From NCBI GenBank assembly GCA_031255985.1, contig JAIRRL010000189.1:1-31620 (forward strand): a DNA stretch of 31,620 nucleotides, written 5' to 3'. This DNA comes from Gracilibacteraceae bacterium (lineage in GTDB: Bacteria > Bacillota > Desulfitobacteriia > Desulfitobacteriales > Syntrophobotulaceae). A model generated the notes under the pieces. It was not told where the DNA came from. It did no database searches and saw nothing but the letters and a program-made list of their open reading frames with translations. Below are positions 15,211 to 22,826 of the stretch, in pieces (positions within the stretch are counted from its first letter, which is position 1; each line of letters starts with the position of its first letter). The translations under genes and the position numbers were made by a program.

Positions 15211-15861
15211 ATGACGGAGGAGCGGAAGTTTGACCCGGAGTGCGAGGAACAGGAGATTTGGCTGACCGAGGATGAAGTAAAGAGACTTCTGCTGGGTACT
15301 GTGAGCTGGGACGAATTCGCGGCTGAACGGAGGCGGTTGGCGGCGGTAGAGCAAGCCAAGTCCGAAGCTTTGGCTGCGGCGGCGGCGGTTACGGCGGTTA
15401 CGGCGGGAACGGAGACAAGCGGGACGCCGAAGGCGGCGTCCCCTACGGAGACGGGAACAGGGGCAAGCGGGACGCCGAAGGCGGAAGCGGCCGCCGAGAT
15501 GGAAAAAGGGACAAGCGGGACGCCGAAGGCGGAAGCGGCGGCGGAGGCGGAAACAGGGATAAGCGGGGCGCCGAAGGCGGAAGCGGCCGCCGAGGCGGAA
15601 GCGGTAGCGCCGCCGAAAAAAATGCCCTGGGATTATACCGATTCAGAACGGGACGCGCTATGGCAGCAGGATACCAGCCGCCCGGACTGGCTGGACGGGG
15701 ACAACGCCAGATTCCTTGATTTTGACTCCAACGAGATGAAACGGCTGCTGACGGAAGAACCGGCGCCCAGGGCCTCAATCTGGCGGGGAGCCAGGCTGGT
15801 GGGCCTGATGCTTGTGCTGGCCGCGGCCACGTTTGGCGTCTGGTGGTATTTCGTTTACTGA
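15211..15861 (+). CDS. Repeat-containing C-terminally anchored membrane protein
   Basis: I do not recognise a family for this 216-residue protein. It has an acidic N-terminal part (about residues 1-50, with EQEIWLTEDEVKRLLLG), then four tandem 16-residue repeats (residues 69-132, unit close to TSGTPKAEAAAEAETG), then a second acidic, Trp-containing segment (KKMPWDYTDSERDALWQQD). A single transmembrane helix sits at the very end (about 192-215). The stretches LTEDEVKRLLLG and FDSNEMKRLLTEE resemble each other, so a short motif may be repeated on both sides of the linker. The topology suggests a cytosolic tail-anchored protein. ATG 15211 is chosen over TTG 15205 because GGAGGGG ends 8 nt before it. 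It follows pilT by 51 bp and is probably in the same operon. Confidence 0.75.
   Translation: MTEERKFDPECEEQEIWLTEDEVKRLLLGTVSWDEFAAERRRLAAVEQAKSEALAAAAAVTAVTAGTETSGTPKAASPTETGTGASGTPKAEAAAEMEKGTSGTPKAEAAAEAETGISGAPKAEAAAEAEAVAPPKKMPWDYTDSERDALWQQDTSRPDWLDGDNARFLDFDSNEMKRLLTEEPAPRASIWRGARLVGLMLVLAAATFGVWWYFVY
15415..15606 (+). repeat. Four in-frame 48-bp tandem repeats
   Basis: Four consecutive 48-bp units encode SGTPKAEAAAE-type 16-residue repeats. Units 2 to 4 are most alike, and unit 1 diverges after SGTPKA. Each unit keeps frame, so copy number can vary without breaking the protein. The Ala/Glu/Pro composition suggests an extended or helical spacer. Confidence 0.9.
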
Positions 15862-15904
15862 GAGCTAAGGTGAGAAAACCGCTTAAAGATTGGAGCGCGC
15901 CGCA

Positions 15905-16480
15905 ATGAATCAATACTACGCCAGCGTCGTTTTATTCGCCGTCTTCATCCTGCTGGTAGCGGGACGGGCGGCAAGTTTGCGCCGGAAAGGAATAAAAGCC
16001 ATCGTTTTCGGCGCGACGGACAAATCGGATTTTCTGCTCGTGCCGTTCGTTCTCATGATAATCTACGCCGTCTGCGCCAACGCGTTCGGCCTGCCCCTAT
16101 GGCAGCCGCTGAAAACGCCGTTTTGGGCAACGCAGGCTCCCGGCGCGGCCGGTCTGGCCCTCTGCCTGATCGCTCTTATCGGCATGGCGGCCTCGCTCCT
16201 AAGTTTCGGCGATTCGTTCCGCGTCGGCATTGACGAGCAAAAGCCGGACAAACTTGTCACCGCGGGAATGTTCGCGTTCTCCCGCAATCCGATTTATGTA
16301 TGCTTCAATATGTTCTTTGCCGGCCAGTTTCTGATCCACCGCAATATCATTATCGCGGCCGGGGCGGCTTGTTTTGCCCTGACGATCCACAGGCAGATAC
16401 TCCGGGAGGAAAACTTCCTCCGCTCGCATTACGGAGCGGATTATGAAGCGTACTGCCAAAAAGTAAGACGGTATTTATAA
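15905..16480 (+). CDS. Isoprenylcysteine/phospholipid methyltransferase-like membrane protein
   Basis: Integral membrane protein of 191 residues related to the ICMT/PEMT superfamily, which methylates small or lipid substrates with S-adenosylmethionine inside the membrane. The C-terminal half carries the signature: LVTAGMFAFSRNPIYV (loop before the re-entrant helices), then EENFLRSHYGADYEAYCQKV and a final RRYL. Four to five hydrophobic helices are seen. ATG 15905 follows GGAG at 9 nt; an in-frame TTG at 15890 would lie before that site. The substrate is unknown, and many bacterial members are annotated only by fold. It ends 22 bp from the convergent regulator gene, with no clear terminator between. 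Confidence 0.82.
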   Translation: MNQYYASVVLFAVFILLVAGRAASLRRKGIKAIVFGATDKSDFLLVPFVLMIIYAVCANAFGLPLWQPLKTPFWATQAPGAAGLALCLIALIGMAASLLSFGDSFRVGIDEQKPDKLVTAGMFAFSRNPIYVCFNMFFAGQFLIHRNIIIAAGAACFALTIHRQILREENFLRSHYGADYEAYCQKVRRYL

Positions 16481-16502
16481 TACTCAGGAGCGCCCGTTAA
16501 AA

Positions 16503-17513
16503 TCAGTCCTCGCCGGTCAGCTCCCGGCTAAGGGCGGCGAAGGCGTCCACAACCAGCGGGTCAAAATTCAGGCCCCTTCCTTCCAGGATGATATTGCGGG
16601 CTTCGAGCCGGCTCATCCCTTTTCGGTAAACCCGGTCGTCGGTCAGGGCGTCATAAACGTCGGCCACGGCCATAATCCGGCCGCAGAGCGGAATATCCCC
16701 TCCCGCCAGCCCGGCGGGGTAGCCTTTGCCGTCGTAACGCTCATGGTGAGAAGCGGCGATCAGGCTGGCGTAATGCAGACAGCGCTGGGTCGGCATCCGT
16801 TGATACATATTTTGCAGTATTTCCGCCCCTAAGAGCGCGTGCCGCTTCATGACCGCAAATTCCCCGTCGTCCAGCCGGTCGGGTTTTAAAAGGATGCGGT
16901 CGCTGATTGCTATTTTGCCGATATCGTGCAAAGGCGCGGCGCGCTTCATCATCTCCAGCGCCTCCGGGGTGAGTTCCTCGGAAAAAGCCCCCATCTCAAT
17001 CAGTTTAGCGCCGAGCATCCCGACAAGCCGGCCCGTGCGCGTCACATGCCCGCCGGTGCTTTCGTCCCGGTACTCGATCATTTCCGCGAAGGAAACGGCG
17101 ATGGTGTCCGACAGTTCCTGCACCATTTTTTCCAGGTTCGTCTGATAGGAGGCGAAGCGCAAATGCAAATTGATGCGGTGAATAAGCACGCTTTTTTCCA
17201 CGGGTTTAGTGAGAAAATCCCTGGCTCCCAGCGACAGGCCCTTCACCTCCACCCCGATTTCGTTGCTGCCGGTCAGGAAAATAACCGGGATGCCGATAAG
17301 CTGAGCGTTGGTCTTGATCTGCCGCAAAGTCTCGAAGCCGTCCATGCCGGGCATGAAAACATCCAACAAAATCAAATCCGGTTTTTCCGTAGCGCAAATC
17401 CGCAGCGCCTGCTCGCCGGAAGCCGCCAGCGCCACATAGTAATCATCCGCTAATTGCGTGTTGATCACTCGCAAATTGGTTTGATTGTCGTCAACTACCA
17501 GAATTTTCCTCAT
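16503..17513 (-). CDS. Receiver/HD-GYP response regulator, intact motifs
   Basis: RpfG-type protein of 336 residues, predicted to degrade cyclic-di-GMP under control of a sensor kinase. The receiver domain (residues 1-120) has DD at 8-9, phosphoacceptor D51 in LILLDVFMPGMDG, and K104. The HD-GYP domain (about 135-330) has HD at 196-197 in LHDIGK, HHERYDGKGYPAGL at 256-269, and D285 in AVADVYDALTDDRVYR. All hallmark positions are present, so phosphodiesterase activity is plausible. The ATG overlaps the TGA of the previous gene by 4 nt, so its translation is coupled to the sister gene. No histidine kinase is nearby. It is the last gene of the purH-purD-regulator operon. Confidence 0.95.
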   Translation of the reverse strand: MRKILVVDDNQTNLRVINTQLADDYYVALAASGEQALRICATEKPDLILLDVFMPGMDGFETLRQIKTNAQLIGIPVIFLTGSNEIGVEVKGLSLGARDFLTKPVEKSVLIHRINLHLRFASYQTNLEKMVQELSDTIAVSFAEMIEYRDESTGGHVTRTGRLVGMLGAKLIEMGAFSEELTPEALEMMKRAAPLHDIGKIAISDRILLKPDRLDDGEFAVMKRHALLGAEILQNMYQRMPTQRCLHYASLIAASHHERYDGKGYPAGLAGGDIPLCGRIMAVADVYDALTDDRVYRKGMSRLEARNIILEGRGLNFDPLVVDAFAALSRELTGED

Positions 17514-18553
17514 GATGTCCAGGCTTTTTCCTCACTTCTGGCGGAAGTCTCAAACTGTCTGTCGATTTTTTCAAACTGAGCGGCGACAGCCTGGAACGCC
17601 TCCACCACTCTGGGATCAAAATCAACGCCGCTGCCCGCCGCGATCAAGGCGCATACATCCTCGCGCCGCCCGCGCTGCTTCATCAAGGAAGCGTAGGCGC
17701 TGGCCACCGCCAGTATCCGGCAGCAAAGCGGGATTTCCTCTCCCCGCAAACCGGCCGGATAGCCGCTCCCGTCCCATTTTTCGTGGTGGGACTCGGCCAT
17801 CTGCCGCGCCATCGGCAAAAAACTCATCGTCGGCGTCCGGTGGTAAATCGTCTCGATCACCCGCGCCCCGATAGTCGTGTGCCGCATTACCGCCCGCAAT
17901 TCATCGTCTTTCAGTTCCCCCTGTTTCAGGAGCAGCACGTCGCTGACGCCTATTTTGCCTATATCATGAAAAGGCGCCGCCCGCACCATCATATCCACGT
18001 CCCGTTCCGTCAGCAGGGCGCCGTAGGTTTGGGCTGCCAGCAGGCGGCGGCCCAAAAGGCCGACGTACTGACCCGTGCGCATGATATGGCCGCCTATATT
18101 GCCGTCTTTGCGCTCGATCAGCTCGGCAAAGGAGACGACGATATTGTACTCCAGGTCTTTGACCATCTGCTCCAAGGAGTGCTGATAGCCGAAATACTGC
18201 AAATGCAGCCGGATGCGGTGCAGGAGGATGTCGCGGTCAATCGGCTTGGAGACAAAATCCATGGCGCCGAGAGCCAGGGCATGAGCCTCAGTTTCGGCGT
18301 CGTTGAGACCCGTGAGAAAAATAACGGGGATATGGTTCAGGCGTTCGTCTTGTTTCAGACAGGCCAGCGTCTCCATTCCGTCCATATCCGGCATCTGCAC
18401 GTCGAGTAAAATGAGATCCGGCTGCTCCGCCACGCTGACGTTCAGGGCCGTCGCCCCGGAATTAGCCAGCATGACGTCGTATTCCGGGGACAAGAGGGCG
18501 GCGATCTGTTTTAAATTGGCGATATTATCGTCAACGACCAGTATTTTTTTCAT
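17510..18553 (-). CDS. Receiver/HD-GYP response regulator with degenerate C-terminal motif
   Basis: Paralogue of the downstream regulator: 347 residues, alignable without gaps over about 290 positions. The receiver is complete (D51 in LILLDVQMPDMDG, K103/P104 region). HD (196-197, FHDIGK) and HHEKWDGSGYPAGL (256-269) are kept, but the segment that should read VADVYDALTDDRVYR is VASAYASLMKQRGRR, so D285 is Ser and D288 is Ala. In characterised HD-GYP enzymes the first of these Asp residues helps hold the metal centre, so this copy may be inactive or altered. The start is ATG 18553 (MKKILVVDDN); an upstream TTG at 18616 would add an unrelated 21-residue extension. It overlaps the end of purD by 23 nt, and its ribosome site lies within purD. 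Confidence 0.93.
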   Translation of the reverse strand: MKKILVVDDNIANLKQIAALLSPEYDVMLANSGATALNVSVAEQPDLILLDVQMPDMDGMETLACLKQDERLNHIPVIFLTGLNDAETEAHALALGAMDFVSKPIDRDILLHRIRLHLQYFGYQHSLEQMVKDLEYNIVVSFAELIERKDGNIGGHIMRTGQYVGLLGRRLLAAQTYGALLTERDVDMMVRAAPFHDIGKIGVSDVLLLKQGELKDDELRAVMRHTTIGARVIETIYHRTPTMSFLPMARQMAESHHEKWDGSGYPAGLRGEEIPLCCRILAVASAYASLMKQRGRREDVCALIAAGSGVDFDPRVVEAFQAVAAQFEKIDRQFETSARSEEKAWTS

Positions 18554-19817
18554 CCCCGCTCCCGCTCCGCTCCACTCCGGCGATGTCCCGGCGAAAACGG
18601 GCGCCGGGAAATCCAATCTTCTCCGTCAGGGCATAAGCCCGCGCCCGCGCCGCCGTCAGATCGGCCCCTCTGGCCGTAACGCCCAGAACGCGCCCTCCCG
18701 CGCTCAGGTAAGCTCCGTCCCGCAAGGCCGTGCCCGCGTGAAAAATAGCCGCGTATTCCGGCGTCGCCTGGGGCAAAGCGAGAGGGATGTCCTTGGCGTA
18801 AGGGCCCGGATAGCCCGGCGCCGCCATGACGACGCAGACAGCCGCTTCCGGCCGCCATTCGACCCGCGCCGTCTCCAGGCCGCCGCCGCGGGCGCAGGCC
18901 AGGAGCAGAGGCACAAGATCCGATTGCAGGAGCATCATCAACGCCTGGGTTTCCGGGTCGCCGAAGCGGACATTGTATTCCAAAACGCGCAGGCCGGCGT
19001 CCGTCAGCATAAGCCCGACAAAAAGAACGCCGGTAAAAGGAGCGCCCCGCCGCCGCATTTCCCGCAAAGTCGGCGTCACTACCCGTTCCATCGCCTCCGC
19101 TTCCAGCGCCGGCGTCCAAAAAGACGGCGGCGCGCAGACGCCCATCCCGCCGGTGTTCGGGCCTGCGTCGCCGTCAAAAATCCGTTTGTGATCCTGAACC
19201 GCCGTCATCGGGCGCGCTGTTTCCCCGTCGCAGAAACAGAGAAGGCTGACTTCCGGTCCCGTCAGGCGTTCCTCCACCACGATCCGCTCGCCGGCGCGCC
19301 CGAAAGCGCCGCCCATGACATCGTGTACGGCCTGCTTGGCTTCCGCCGCCGTCCGGGTTACGATCACCCCTTTGCCGGCGGCCAGGCCGTCCGCTTTGAC
19401 GACGACGGGCGTCCCGGTTTTTTCAATATAAGCGCAGGCCGCGGCCTGCTCCGTGAATACGCGGCTGGCCGCCGTCGGCGCCCCGGCTTTCGCCATGACT
19501 TCCTTGGCGAAGGCTTTGCTGCCTTCCAGCCGCGCCGCTTCCCGCCCCGGCCCGAACACGGTCAGGTTTTCCGCCCGCAGGGCGTCGGCCAGTCCCAAAG
19601 TCAGGGGTTCTTCCGGCCCCACCACCGTCAGATCCACTTTTTCCCGGCGGGCGAATTCCGTCAGCCCGGCGATGTCATTTGCGGCGACGGGTATGTTCCA
19701 CTCCGCCGTGCCGCCGTTGCCGGGCGCGACGTATAAGCGGCGGCAAAGGGGGCTGGTCGCGATTTTCCAGGCTAACGCGTGTTCGCGCCCGCCGGCGCCG
19801 ACGATAAGTATTTTCAT
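18531..19817 (-). CDS. purD: Phosphoribosylamine-glycine ligase
   Basis: Second step of de novo purine synthesis: ATP-dependent joining of glycine to phosphoribosylamine to give GAR. The 428 residues include the N-terminal MKILIVGAGGREHALAWK and VVGPEEPLTLGLAD, and the ATP-grasp core with VVKADGLAAGKGV, GPEVSLLCFCDG and QDHKRIFDGDAGPNTGGMG. The metal and substrate motif VLEYNVRFGDPETQ is near residue 290. All family hallmarks are intact; the tail after residue 415 is a few residues longer than usual. Its ATG overlaps the purH-like stop by 4 nt, and its 3' end overlaps the first HD-GYP gene by 23 nt, so the genes form one transcript. Confidence 0.97.
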   Translation of the reverse strand: MKILIVGAGGREHALAWKIATSPLCRRLYVAPGNGGTAEWNIPVAANDIAGLTEFARREKVDLTVVGPEEPLTLGLADALRAENLTVFGPGREAARLEGSKAFAKEVMAKAGAPTAASRVFTEQAAACAYIEKTGTPVVVKADGLAAGKGVIVTRTAAEAKQAVHDVMGGAFGRAGERIVVEERLTGPEVSLLCFCDGETARPMTAVQDHKRIFDGDAGPNTGGMGVCAPPSFWTPALEAEAMERVVTPTLREMRRRGAPFTGVLFVGLMLTDAGLRVLEYNVRFGDPETQALMMLLQSDLVPLLLACARGGGLETARVEWRPEAAVCVVMAAPGYPGPYAKDIPLALPQATPEYAAIFHAGTALRDGAYLSAGGRVLGVTARGADLTAARARAYALTEKIGFPGARFRRDIAGVERSGSGDEKNTGR

Positions 19818-20407
19818 GAGCCGTCCGCCGTCCCCGCCAGATAAGCCGCGATCGCTTGATCATAAGCGGCGGTATGGGCAAACGCCCGCCGCGCCAGCCG
19901 CCGGCGCGTCTCCGCCGTCGTGTCGCCCCGGCTGCGCAAAGCGGCCAGCACTTCCGGATAATCGGCCGGATCGACGATCACCGTCACCCGCTCGTGATTT
20001 TTGGCGGCGGCGCGCGCCAGGGCCGGGCCGCCTATATCTATATTTTCAATGATTTCCTCCGCCGTCGCCCCCGCTTTGGCCGCCACCGCCTGAAAAGGAT
20101 ACAGATTCACGGCCACGAGGTCGATATAAGCGATGCCTTCCCGTTCGCACTGGGCGCGATGCGCCGCCGTGTCTCTGGCCAGAACGCCGCCGTGGATCCG
20201 GGGATGCAAAGTTTTGACCCGCCCGTCCAGAATTTCCGGAAATCCGGTCACGTCGCTGACGCGGACGGCCGGTGTCCCCGCCGCCCGCAACGCCTCAAAC
20301 GTTCCTCCGGTGGAGATGATTTCGTAGCCCGCCGCCAGAAGACCCGCGGCGAAATCCGCCAGGCCGGTCTTGTCTGAAACGCTCAGTATCGCCCGTTTTT
20401 TTCCCAT
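19814..20407 (-). CDS. purH: IMP cyclohydrolase (PurH N-terminal half only)
   Basis: Closes the inosine ring: FAICAR to IMP, the last step of purine synthesis. The 197 residues match only the MGS-like IMP cyclohydrolase domain of bifunctional PurH (normally about 510 residues). The matching stretches are KRAILSVSDKTGL, GYEIISTGGT, GRVKTLHPRIHGGVLAR (63-79), DLVAVNLYPF (96-105), ENIDIGGPALARAAAKNHERV (121-141) and the domain end FAHTAAYDQAIAAYL. The AICAR formyltransferase half, with its RYGENPHQ motif, is absent; the stop instead overlaps purD by 4 nt. ATG 20407 gives the family N-terminus. ATG 20419 adds four residues and cannot be excluded, because the G-rich ribosome site sits only 2 nt before 20407. 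A separate formyltransferase must exist elsewhere for the pathway to work. Confidence 0.93.
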   Translation of the reverse strand: MGKKRAILSVSDKTGLADFAAGLLAAGYEIISTGGTFEALRAAGTPAVRVSDVTGFPEILDGRVKTLHPRIHGGVLARDTAAHRAQCEREGIAYIDLVAVNLYPFQAVAAKAGATAEEIIENIDIGGPALARAAAKNHERVTVIVDPADYPEVLAALRSRGDTTAETRRRLARRAFAHTAAYDQAIAAYLAGTADGS

Positions 20408-20464
20408 AGCTCCCCCCATAGCAGAAGTGTCGCCGGCGCGGCGGCGCCGAACGGCTTTGTGATT

Positions 20465-20493
20465 ATTGTATCGTTAAATCTCTGAAAAAGCAA
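20465..20493 (-). promoter_or_regulatory. Promoter of the purH-purD-HD-GYP operon
   Basis: On the minus strand, TTGCTT (20493-20488), a 17-bp spacer and TACAAT (20470-20465). The leader before the purH-like gene is about 50 nt and GC-rich. No purine riboswitch or PurR-box pair was recognised in the 265-bp divergent region (20408-20672). Confidence 0.65.
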
Positions 20494-20559
20494 GAGGAAC
20501 GCCAATTTTGTCAGCGCCCTCTTACTCTTGGAAAATTTACTACCCCCGCCAATAATTAA

Positions 20560-20589
20560 GTGACATATCAGGCCCGGATGTAGTATAAT
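20560..20589 (+). promoter_or_regulatory. Promoter of the CARDB protein-permease operon
   Basis: GTGACA (20560-20565), an 18-bp spacer and a perfect TATAAT (20584-20589) on the plus strand. The leader to the ATG at 20673 would be about 77 nt. It is divergent from the purH promoter about 70 bp away. Confidence 0.65.
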
Positions 20590-20672
20590 GGGGAACAAAG
20601 CTGTCTGTCCACAGGATATACGATCCCGGCGGGAAAACTTCGCCGCCGGAGAAGGAGAGTATTGAACCGATC

Positions 20673-22826
20673 ATGAGAAGAAAACGATTTATATGCGTTT
20701 GCGCCGCCCTGGCTCTGTTCGCCCAGATGTTTTTCTGTCCGGCCGTTTTCGCCGCGGCGACGGGCGAACCGGAGGAAAAAGATATTATCATTGTAAACAG
20801 CAACGCGCAGGATCATACCAGGATCAGAGCCGGTGACCGCATCAACCTGCACTTGACGCTCAAAAAAAACAGTACAAGCGGCATAGATTCAAGCGACGAT
20901 ATTCGCTTTTATATTGATGATGGGAGCTGCTGTTTTTATCTGCCCGACGACAGCCGGGGCATCAATCTGCCCCGGCTGATATGGACGGAAATAGAAGGCG
21001 CCGGGTCAAATAATATTGACTGCGAAGTGACCATTCCGCTCATCTACGACGGCGGCGTGCGCAGCAATAATATCCCCGTCAAAGCTCAAATCCGGAACGG
21101 GCCGGAACTGACGCTTGGCGGCGGCGACAGCACGGATTCCGGCATCGTGCGGGTAAACGTCGCGCCTGTTACTAACGCCGACGACCCGGAGCCCACGCCC
21201 GGCGGGGGCAATCTCCCCTATCTCCGGCTCAAACCGCGGGCCACCCCCAGCGGCAACGCGGGGGAGCGCGTTTACTTGTCGCTGACTGTGGAGAATCTGG
21301 GCTGGGAAAACGCGAAGAATGTGCAGATCATGCCGGTTTTTGAGGAAGACAGCGTATTTTCCCCGGATGGGGTCAATATGATCCAGGATCTGGGCGATAT
21401 CGAGTATGACCGTTCCCGCAACGTCTCGTTCAGCTTTATGATCGACCCGGCGGCCAAAACCCAGGTCTACACCATGACTTTCGCCTTTATTTACATGGAT
21501 CCGGAGGGTAATATCTACGGCCGCGACTCGGCGGTCACAGACCGGGTTTATATCAACGTCGCCGGCGGCGGGGCGGTCAGCAACCTCATCCTGACCAATA
21601 TGAGTTTCACCCCGGCGGAGGGAAATATCAACGCCGCCCTGGAAGTGAAAAACACGGGCGTTTTCGAGGCGAAAAACCTGACCTTGGCCCTTAACGATCT
21701 CGCCGCCGATAAATTGACGCTCTCGGCTGATACGAACGTGCGCAAACTGGGCAATCTGGCCGGCGGCGCCTCCGCGCCCGTCAGTTTTGTCCTGCGCCCG
21801 GCTCAGGGATTGCAGCGCGGCAGCTATCCGCTCAAGATATCTCTGTCCTACTCGGACGCGGACGGCAAGGAGTTCGAGGAAACCCAGCAGATATTCGTTC
21901 CGGTCGATACGAACCAGGGCGGCGCCACCGTGCCGAAAATCATTCTCGACCGCTACAGCTGCGATCCCGTCATTGCCCGCGCCGGAGAGAACTTCACTTT
22001 GAACATGACTTTCCTGAATACGAGCGCCACGAATTCCGTGCGCAATATAAAAATATTTCTCACGGTGCCTCAGGGCGACAGCGACAGCACGAACAGCGCC
22101 GCCGCCAAGGGCAATGTTTTTTCACCCGTCAGTTCCAGCAACACTTTTTTTATCGACTATATCGCGCCCAAGGCCTCGTCGGCCAAAACGCTGCAATTCT
22201 ATACGATTCCGGACGCCAGCCCCCGGACTTACACGCTGACGGCCAATATTGAATACGAGGACGAAACGGGGAAAGAATATTCTTCGGAAGAGCTGATCGG
22301 TATTCCGGTCAGCCAGGTCGTCAAAATAGAGGTGAGCGAGCTAATGCTGCCGCCGGAAGCCTACGCCGGCGATATGGTAAGCGTTTCGACCAATTTTTAC
22401 AATACGGGGCGGGCCAATATCAGCAACTTGATGCTGAACCTGGAAGGTGATTTTCAGACGGACAACGCCGTCTACTATGTCGGCAATTTTAACACCGGCG
22501 CCAGCGATTACTACGAAGGCAATCTGATCCCGGCCGCCGCCGGCGAACTGGAAGGCAGCATCGTCGTTTCCTACGATGATCCGTCGGGACAGCATGTGGA
22601 AGAACGCCATCCTTTCTCGCTCAATGTAATGGAAATGCCGGAGTTCACGCCGGGCGACGATATGCCTTTCGTACCGCCGCCCTCCGCCCCATGGTGGAAA
22701 AAGCCGGTCGTATGGGGCGGGGCCGCCGCCGCTGCGATTCTTTTCTTCCTCCTGCGCAAAAGAGGGCCTGTGCGGAAACTGCTCCGCCGCCGCAAAGGAA
22801 AGGGAGACAGCGATGAGACTGATTGA
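20673..22826 (+). CDS. Secreted CARDB/COG1361-like protein with C-terminal membrane anchor
   Basis: A 717-residue extracytoplasmic protein. It has a cleavable signal peptide (about residues 1-28, ending AVFAAA), a unique N-terminal domain (about 30-170) with a CC pair, and a Pro/Gly linker (EPTPGGGN). Four beta-sandwich repeats of the CARDB or S-layer-related type follow, at about 190-310, 315-420, 430-560 and 565-665; each contains a phrase like AGE.V.L.L...NTG...A.N. One transmembrane helix (about 692-708) and a strongly basic cytoplasmic tail close it. Such proteins often pair with ABC permeases and may present or receive an exported substrate. ATG 20673 lies 15 nt after AGGAG (20653-20657), which is long. 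A TTG at 20662 opens a 4-codon minicistron whose TGA overlaps this ATG, so coupling is possible. The stop overlaps the next gene by 14 nt. Confidence 0.82.
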   Translation: MRRKRFICVCAALALFAQMFFCPAVFAAATGEPEEKDIIIVNSNAQDHTRIRAGDRINLHLTLKKNSTSGIDSSDDIRFYIDDGSCCFYLPDDSRGINLPRLIWTEIEGAGSNNIDCEVTIPLIYDGGVRSNNIPVKAQIRNGPELTLGGGDSTDSGIVRVNVAPVTNADDPEPTPGGGNLPYLRLKPRATPSGNAGERVYLSLTVENLGWENAKNVQIMPVFEEDSVFSPDGVNMIQDLGDIEYDRSRNVSFSFMIDPAAKTQVYTMTFAFIYMDPEGNIYGRDSAVTDRVYINVAGGGAVSNLILTNMSFTPAEGNINAALEVKNTGVFEAKNLTLALNDLAADKLTLSADTNVRKLGNLAGGASAPVSFVLRPAQGLQRGSYPLKISLSYSDADGKEFEETQQIFVPVDTNQGGATVPKIILDRYSCDPVIARAGENFTLNMTFLNTSATNSVRNIKIFLTVPQGDSDSTNSAAAKGNVFSPVSSSNTFFIDYIAPKASSAKTLQFYTIPDASPRTYTLTANIEYEDETGKEYSSEELIGIPVSQVVKIEVSELMLPPEAYAGDMVSVSTNFYNTGRANISNLMLNLEGDFQTDNAVYYVGNFNTGASDYYEGNLIPAAAGELEGSIVVSYDDPSGQHVEERHPFSLNVMEMPEFTPGDDMPFVPPPSAPWWKKPVVWGGAAAAAILFFLLRKRGPVRKLLRRRKGKGDSDETD

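Noticed and set aside
13621..15354. Minus-strand frame of 577 codons opposite pilT and the RicA-like gene
   Set aside because: pilT and its neighbours on the plus strand have clear motifs and coupled starts; the opposite frame has none.
15415..15606. CRISPR array
   Set aside because: The repeats are contiguous, in frame, encode protein and have no unique spacers.
18303..19736. Plus-strand frame of 477 codons opposite purD and the HD-GYP gene
   Set aside because: Antisense to conserved genes with intact motifs; the composition is typical of a shadow frame.
19814..20407. PurH truncated by a frameshift
   Set aside because: The protein ends at the natural domain boundary, and the following bases are the purD start in a 4-nt overlap; no remnant of the formyltransferase domain is seen in any frame.
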